18,096 nucleotides of DNA from UBA2177 sp964487525 (GTDB lineage: Bacteria > Patescibacteriota > Dojkabacteria > SC72): NCBI GenBank assembly GCA_964487525.1, contig CAZAQC010000008.1, positions 1-18,096 of the forward strand. Direction: 5' to 3'. A model generated the notes under the pieces. That model was not told the DNA's origin, did not search any database, and saw only the letters and a list, made by a program, of their open reading frames with translations. Below are positions 13,332-18,096 of the stretch, one piece after another (within the stretch, counting starts at the first letter, position 1; the number at the start of each line of letters is the position of its first letter). Position numbers and translations under genes: made by a program.

Positions 13332-16300
13332 ATGCTACAACCCAAACGCAATAGCTCCGGAAGATTAAATTTGGGATTGAACTACTCCGGTGAGATGGAT
13401 TTTCCAAATTTGATTGAAGCTCAGAGTGTCTCATTTAAAGACTTCATAGATACTGGTTTTCAGAGACTTTTCTCTGAAATCAATCCTGTTAAGGATACTA
13501 TGGAAAGAATGTGGACTTTGGAGTTCAAAGATTTCAAATATGGAGAACCATACAGAAGCGTAGAAGAAGCAATAACAAAAGGATTGTCATATGAAATTCC
13601 TGTATATGCAAAAGTACAACTTTTGAACAATAAAACAGGAGAGATTAAAGAACAAGAAATTTTTGTTACAGATTTACCAGTCATGACAAATGATGGTGTT
13701 TTCATTTTTAATGGTGTTAGGAGAGTTGTTACACATCAGATAGTTAGAGCTGAGGGTGTTTTGTATGAAGAATCTGAGAAATTACCATTAAGAAGTATAT
13801 ATAAGGTAAGGTTGATGCCAGGTAGAGGTCCTTGGTATGAGATAGATACAAACAGACACAATGTAATATCTATGAGAATATTGCCTAAGAGACCCAAGGT
13901 TTTGATAACAGAGCTTTTAAGAGTATTTGGTTGGGAATCAGATGATGAAATAAGGAAGCTTTTTGCAGATGTTGATACTAATGAAGAGAATAAATATATT
14001 GAATCTACATTAGCAAGAGATTTCACAAATAACAAAGAGGAAGCCGTTATAAGTATATATAACAAGTTAAGACCAGATGAATCTGTAACTTTAGAAAGTG
14101 CAGAAAGATATATTAAGAGTAATTTCTTCAATTCAAGAAAATTTGATTTAGGAAAGATTGGTAGATATCAATTGAATAGAAAATTAGGAACTGACTATGA
14201 TATTAACAATCCAGATGAGGTTGTGTTGTATCCTTCAGATATCGTATTGATAGTAAAAAGATTAATTCAGATTAATAACGGAGATGTTGAACCTGACGAT
14301 ATTGACCATCTTTGTAATAGAAGAATTAGAAGTGTAGGAGAGATCTTAGAGAGACAGTTAAATGGTGGTATAAGGAGATTGGAGAAGAATATAAAGGATA
14401 AGATGAGTTTGTATGGACAAGATGCAAAGGTTACTCCTTCTATGTTAATAAGCACAAAGCCAATTGCAGCTTCAATACAATCTTTCTTTGGGGCTAACGC
14501 TCTTTCCAGTTTCATGGATCAGACAAATATTCTTTCAGAATTGGAAAACAAGAGAAAAGTAACAGCAGGTGGTCCTGGAGGAATTGCTAAAGAAAGAGCT
14601 ACATTCTCAATTAGAGAAGTACATAATTCTCATTATTCAAAATTTGACCCTGTAACAAGTCCAGAAAGTTCCAATATTGGTGTTGTAGTCCAGTTATCTA
14701 TGTTGGCAAGGATTAATGAATTTGGATTTTTAGAAGCTCCGTATAGAAGAGTAGCTAATGAAGTAAATAATAGTAAGACAGCACTCTTAAACAGAATCTT
14801 AGTAGAGGACATAAAGGTTGGAAGTAAGAAAATAGCGAAAAAAGGAGACAGAGTAGATGGAGATTTGGCTGAGAAGATAGTTAAACAGAAAGGTATTAAA
14901 GTAGTAAAAGTTAAACCTTTCTTCACAGATGATGTTGAATATTTAGATGCTATGGATGAGGAAAAACACTATATTTCCTCTGCCACTATTAATGCAGATG
15001 AATATGGAAATATTACAGATACTTTGGTTCCTGTAAGACATAAAGGAGACTTTATGATTGAAGATGTAAATATAGTTAAGTATGTTGATGTTTTAGCAAG
15101 TCAGCAAGCAGGTTTAGGTATGGCTTTGATTCCTTTTGTTTCCCATAATGATGCAATGCGTGCATTAACAGGATCAAATATGCAGAGACAAGCAGTTCCT
15201 CTTGTTAAACAGCAATCACCTTTAGTAGGTACTGGTTTAGAAGAGACAGTTGCAAGGCAATCATCTTGGGGAATATTTGCAGAGGATGCAGGTGAGGTGT
15301 TGTATTCAGATGCAAAAAGAATGTCAGTAAAATATGAAAAGTTGGGATTAAAAGAAATGGAGTTGGTATCATTCTATAGGAGTAATGATAATACATCATT
15401 TACACAGAAACCTGTTTTGAAAGCAGGTTCCAAATTCAAAAAGGGAGACATTTTGGTTGATGGACCAACTATGATAAATGGAGAGCTATCTGTAGGTATC
15501 AATCTTAAGGCAGCCCTTATGTTCTATGAGGGATATAACTATGAAGATTCTGTCGTAATTTCTGAAAGAATTGTTAGAAAAGATCTCTTAACATCTATAC
15601 ATATTAGAGAATATACAGTTTCAGTTAGAGATACAGAATTAGGACCAGAAATAATTACTGCTGACATTCCACATGTTAATGAAAGAATACTTAAAAAATT
15701 AGATTCACTTGGAATAGTTAGATCGGGTGTAAGAGTAAAATCAGGAGATATTTTGGTTGGAGTTGTAGCACCAAGAGGAGAGAAAGAACTTACTGCAGAA
15801 GAAAGGCTTTTAAGAGCTATCTTTGGAGAATCAGCAAGTGATGTTAGAGATAACTCTTTAAGAATTCCTCACGGTGAGGAAGGAATAGTTGTTAGAAGTC
15901 AGACACTCTCTGCAAGTAAGGGTGATAAATTGCAACCAGGAGTATTGTATGAAGTAAAAGTATGGGTAGCAGACACTAAAAAGATCGATTTTGGAGACAA
16001 AATTGCAGGAAGACATGGAGACAAGAACACCATAGCTGCTATTAGACCAATTGAAGATATGCCATTTACGGACGATGGAGAACCAGTAGACATTGTTCTT
16101 ACACCAACATTCCTAAAACGTATGAACATGGGTCAGGCAGAAGAAATACACTTTGGTAGATATGCAAAACTTTTAAATGAGAAGTTGGCATTCCCAATAT
16201 TCGAAGGAGAGAATTTGGAGTGGGTAAAGAAGGAATTGGAAAAGATTGGTGCTGATATGTCAGAGAAAGTAGATCTTTACGATGGAAGAACTGGTAAGAA

Positions 16301-16712
16301 GTTCCCTAACAAGATAACTGTAGGAACTAAATATGTTCTTAAGTTACACCACATTGCAGATGAAAAAGTACATGCTAGATCTACAGGACCATACACTGCA
16401 GTATCACAACAGCCTTTAGGTGGAAAAGCACAGATGGGTGGACAGAGATTTGGAGAGATGGAAGTTTGGGCATTAGAAGCACATAGTGCTCCTTACGCCT
16501 TACAAGAGATGTTAACAATAAAATCAGATGACATTAAAGGAAGATCTGCAGCTTACAAGGCCATTATACATGGAGATAAAATAGAGAATGTAAATATACC
16601 AGAGTCATTTAAGGTATTAGTTAAAGAACTAAATGCTCTTTGTCTTAATCTTGATTTAATTTCAACGCTAACAAATAAAGCAGAGGAGGTAATCGATAAT
16701 GAAGAAAATTAA
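13332..16712 (+). CDS. rpoB: DNA-directed RNA polymerase subunit beta
   Basis: This is one of the two catalytic subunits of RNA polymerase. At 1126 residues it is shorter than E. coli RpoB and lacks large lineage inserts. The rifampicin-pocket region is at 394-417 (FMDQTNILSE then GGPGG), the fork segment VTSPESSNIG is at 441-450, and YNYEDSVVISE follows. The active-site lysines are K890 in GDKIAG and K898 in RHGDKN. The C-terminal clamp segment GEMEVWALEAHSAPYALQEM is canonical. Several normally near-invariant positions differ: Q513, H526, S531, L533, G566, P567 and G1074 (E. coli numbering) are S, N, T, G, S, S and N. ATG at 13332 gives a sensible N-terminus but has no Shine-Dalgarno. rplJ/rplL are not upstream; ftsK diverges instead. 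The end overlaps rpoC by 14 nt. Confidence 0.98.
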   Translation: MLQPKRNSSGRLNLGLNYSGEMDFPNLIEAQSVSFKDFIDTGFQRLFSEINPVKDTMERMWTLEFKDFKYGEPYRSVEEAITKGLSYEIPVYAKVQLLNNKTGEIKEQEIFVTDLPVMTNDGVFIFNGVRRVVTHQIVRAEGVLYEESEKLPLRSIYKVRLMPGRGPWYEIDTNRHNVISMRILPKRPKVLITELLRVFGWESDDEIRKLFADVDTNEENKYIESTLARDFTNNKEEAVISIYNKLRPDESVTLESAERYIKSNFFNSRKFDLGKIGRYQLNRKLGTDYDINNPDEVVLYPSDIVLIVKRLIQINNGDVEPDDIDHLCNRRIRSVGEILERQLNGGIRRLEKNIKDKMSLYGQDAKVTPSMLISTKPIAASIQSFFGANALSSFMDQTNILSELENKRKVTAGGPGGIAKERATFSIREVHNSHYSKFDPVTSPESSNIGVVVQLSMLARINEFGFLEAPYRRVANEVNNSKTALLNRILVEDIKVGSKKIAKKGDRVDGDLAEKIVKQKGIKVVKVKPFFTDDVEYLDAMDEEKHYISSATINADEYGNITDTLVPVRHKGDFMIEDVNIVKYVDVLASQQAGLGMALIPFVSHNDAMRALTGSNMQRQAVPLVKQQSPLVGTGLEETVARQSSWGIFAEDAGEVLYSDAKRMSVKYEKLGLKEMELVSFYRSNDNTSFTQKPVLKAGSKFKKGDILVDGPTMINGELSVGINLKAALMFYEGYNYEDSVVISERIVRKDLLTSIHIREYTVSVRDTELGPEIITADIPHVNERILKKLDSLGIVRSGVRVKSGDILVGVVAPRGEKELTAEERLLRAIFGESASDVRDNSLRIPHGEEGIVVRSQTLSASKGDKLQPGVLYEVKVWVADTKKIDFGDKIAGRHGDKNTIAAIRPIEDMPFTDDGEPVDIVLTPTFLKRMNMGQAEEIHFGRYAKLLNEKLAFPIFEGENLEWVKKELEKIGADMSEKVDLYDGRTGKKFPNKITVGTKYVLKLHHIADEKVHARSTGPYTAVSQQPLGGKAQMGGQRFGEMEVWALEAHSAPYALQEMLTIKSDDIKGRSAAYKAIIHGDKIENVNIPESFKVLVKELNALCLNLDLISTLTNKAEEVIDNEEN
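16684..16689 (+). promoter_or_regulatory. Shine-Dalgarno of rpoC
   Basis: A perfect AGGAGG, followed by T, lies within the last codons of rpoB, 9 nt before the rpoC ATG at 16699. It fixes the rpoC start and shows that this organism does use the anti-Shine-Dalgarno, although most other genes here lack such a site. Confidence 0.85.
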
Positions 16713-18096
16713 GAATGGGTTTGATGATTTTGATGTCTTAAAGCTTACATTAGCTTCTCCTGACCAGATATTGGATTGGTCATATGGTGAAGTCACAAAG
16801 GCAGAGACCATCAACTATAGAACATTCAGAGCTGAACCTGATGGACTCTTCTGTGAAAAGATATTTGGTCCAACAAAGAACTATGAATGCTATTGTGGAA
16901 AATATAAAAAGATTAGATATAAGGGAATAGTATGTGATAAGTGTGGAGTTGAAGTAACAACCCAAGATTCAAGAAGAGAGAGAATGGGACATATTGAACT
17001 GTCAGTTCCAGTTGCACATGTTTGGTTTGCATATGGAATCCCTAATAAAATGTCCATAGTTTTGGATATCTCACACAAAAAGATTCTTTCAGTTGTTTAC
17101 TACACCAGATATATGGTAGTAAATGTAGAAAAGGATAAGAAAACAGAAATAGTTGAGAAAGCAGTACAGTTGAAAGAAGAGGAAGTAAAAGGATTAGAAA
17201 CTCAATTGCAGGAAGAGCTAAAAGTTACTGAGGATCAATATAGTACTCAATTAGAAGAGATTAAGAAATCTAAAGATAAAGGAAATGATTTTAAGACAAG
17301 TCAGATTGAGCACAAAAGAAATCAGGCATTAGCCAAAACTAGAAAAGAATTTGCAGAAAAAGAGGAACAAATTGATTCCTTCTATACAAGAATTAATCAG
17401 ATAATTGACAAATTACATGTAGGAACAGTACTTTCAGAAGATGAATATATGGATCTTGTAGAAAGAGATTTGGTCTTCTTTGAAGCGATGATGGGAGCAG
17501 AAGCAATTAAGAAACTTCTTGAACAGTTAGATATAGAGAAAGAGATTAAAAAATTAAGAAAGAGAGCAGAAAAAGAAAAGGGAGATAAGAGATCAGTTAC
17601 AATAAGGAGGATACAATATCTTGAGGGATTCAAACAGAATAATATAAATCCTGCATGGATGGTTTTGGAAACATTACCTGTTTTACCACCAGAGTTAAGG
17701 CCAATAATACCTCTTTCAGGAGGTAAATTTGCAACTTCAGACTTAAACGACCTCTACAGAAGAATTATTAATAGAAATAATAGATTGTCAAAATTGATAG
17801 AAATAGGAGCTCCTGATGTTATCTTGAGAAATGAAAAGAGAATGTTGCAGGAGTCCGTTGATGCATTGATTGATAATTCCCATAGGCCATCAAAGCCAAT
17901 GATGAATAGTAAGAGATTGCCATATCAGTCATTAACAGATGATTTGAGAGGAAAGAAAGGAATCTTCAGAAAGAATCTTCTTGGAAAAAGAGTAGATTAT
18001 TCAGGAAGAGCAGTTATTGAAGGAGATCCAAGTTTGAAATTTGATCAGTGTGGATTACCAAAATCAGTTGCTTTAGAAATGTTTAAACCATTCGTC
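16699..18096 (+). CDS. rpoC: DNA-directed RNA polymerase subunit beta', N-terminal part; runs off the right edge
   Basis: 466 codons are visible, in frame to the last base. The N-terminal zinc-binding finger is C64/C66/C79/C82 (CYCGKYKK and CDKCGVEV). ERMGHIELSVPVAHVWF follows, then an inserted charged coiled coil at about 142-235 that is absent from short forms such as Bacillus RpoC. Canonical segments resume with MGAEAIKKLL, LPVLPPELRPI and the clamp/rudder region FATSDLNDLYRRIINRNNRL. The visible end is the lid/switch-2 region GKRVDYSGRAVI and QCGLPKSVALEMFKPFV. The catalytic NADFDGD lies beyond the window. It is translationally coupled to rpoB with a 14-nt overlap and its own strong Shine-Dalgarno. 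Confidence 0.97.
   Translation, partial: MKKIKNGFDDFDVLKLTLASPDQILDWSYGEVTKAETINYRTFRAEPDGLFCEKIFGPTKNYECYCGKYKKIRYKGIVCDKCGVEVTTQDSRRERMGHIELSVPVAHVWFAYGIPNKMSIVLDISHKKILSVVYYTRYMVVNVEKDKKTEIVEKAVQLKEEEVKGLETQLQEELKVTEDQYSTQLEEIKKSKDKGNDFKTSQIEHKRNQALAKTRKEFAEKEEQIDSFYTRINQIIDKLHVGTVLSEDEYMDLVERDLVFFEAMMGAEAIKKLLEQLDIEKEIKKLRKRAEKEKGDKRSVTIRRIQYLEGFKQNNINPAWMVLETLPVLPPELRPIIPLSGGKFATSDLNDLYRRIINRNNRLSKLIEIGAPDVILRNEKRMLQESVDALIDNSHRPSKPMMNSKRLPYQSLTDDLRGKKGIFRKNLLGKRVDYSGRAVIEGDPSLKFDQCGLPKSVALEMFKPFV

Noticed and set aside
13736..14131. Minus-strand open frame of 131 codons inside rpoB
   Set aside because: Antisense to conserved RpoB sequence; hydrophobic, low-complexity translation typical of a shadow frame.
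1..18096. CRISPR arrays, insertion sequences, integrases, tRNA or rRNA genes
   Set aside because: No regularly spaced repeats, transposase-like proteins or cloverleaf-like segments were seen; the sequence is almost fully occupied by protein genes.

Overview
The window is a compact, AT-rich bacterial chromosomal segment. I see no mobile elements, rRNA, tRNA or CRISPR. It holds essential genes (sigma-70, dnaG, ftsK, rsmA, rpoB, rpoC) among divergent envelope-type proteins, including a DUF4012 protein, a PEGA protein and a GT4-family membrane protein. Most genes overlap or abut. Low GC, short versions of universal proteins and the DUF4012/PEGA content suggest a Candidate Phyla Radiation (Patescibacteria) genome, possibly near Dojkabacteria (WS6) or Microgenomates. 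That placement is inferred from sequence character only. UGA is used as a stop (dnaG), so the UGA-Gly code of Gracilibacteria/Absconditabacteria does not apply.

Layout. Bases 1-686 (-) carry the N-terminal part of a primary sigma factor whose 3' end lies outside the window. A small zinc-ribbon protein (712-1050, +) diverges from it and meets the next minus-strand gene tail to tail. A long minus-strand block then runs from 13083 down to 1047, in transcription order: ftsK, a rodZ-like gene, dnaG, a methyltransferase with a C-terminal zinc ribbon, rsmA, a three-TM protein, a GT4 (MraY/WecA-like) membrane protein, a PEGA-domain membrane protein, and a 999-residue fusion of an SDR-like Rossmann domain to a membrane-anchored DUF4012 domain. 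A 248-bp divergent promoter region separates ftsK from rpoB (13332-16712, +). rpoB overlaps the start of rpoC, which runs off the right edge.

Gene expression. Several internal promoters can be read as good -10 boxes 6-10 nt from an ATG, so those mRNAs should be leaderless or nearly so. The best case is the PEGA gene (TCGACA-17-TATAAT, then 7 nt, then ATG). rpoC instead has a perfect AGGAGG Shine-Dalgarno. The sigma factor keeps the region 3.0 His/Glu pair that reads extended -10 (TGn) elements, matching the TGnTATAAT boxes here.

Worth a second look. Several proteins carry substitutions at normally near-invariant positions: RpoB (rifampicin pocket, PEG and GNKG motifs), RsmA (SLPY for NLPY), the GT4 protein (third catalytic Asp motif lost) and the SDR domain of the DUF4012 fusion (YxxxK Lys replaced by Glu). 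The GT4, PEGA and SDR-DUF4012 genes form a neighbourhood that looks like an uncharacterised cell-surface glycan system. That reading is inference.
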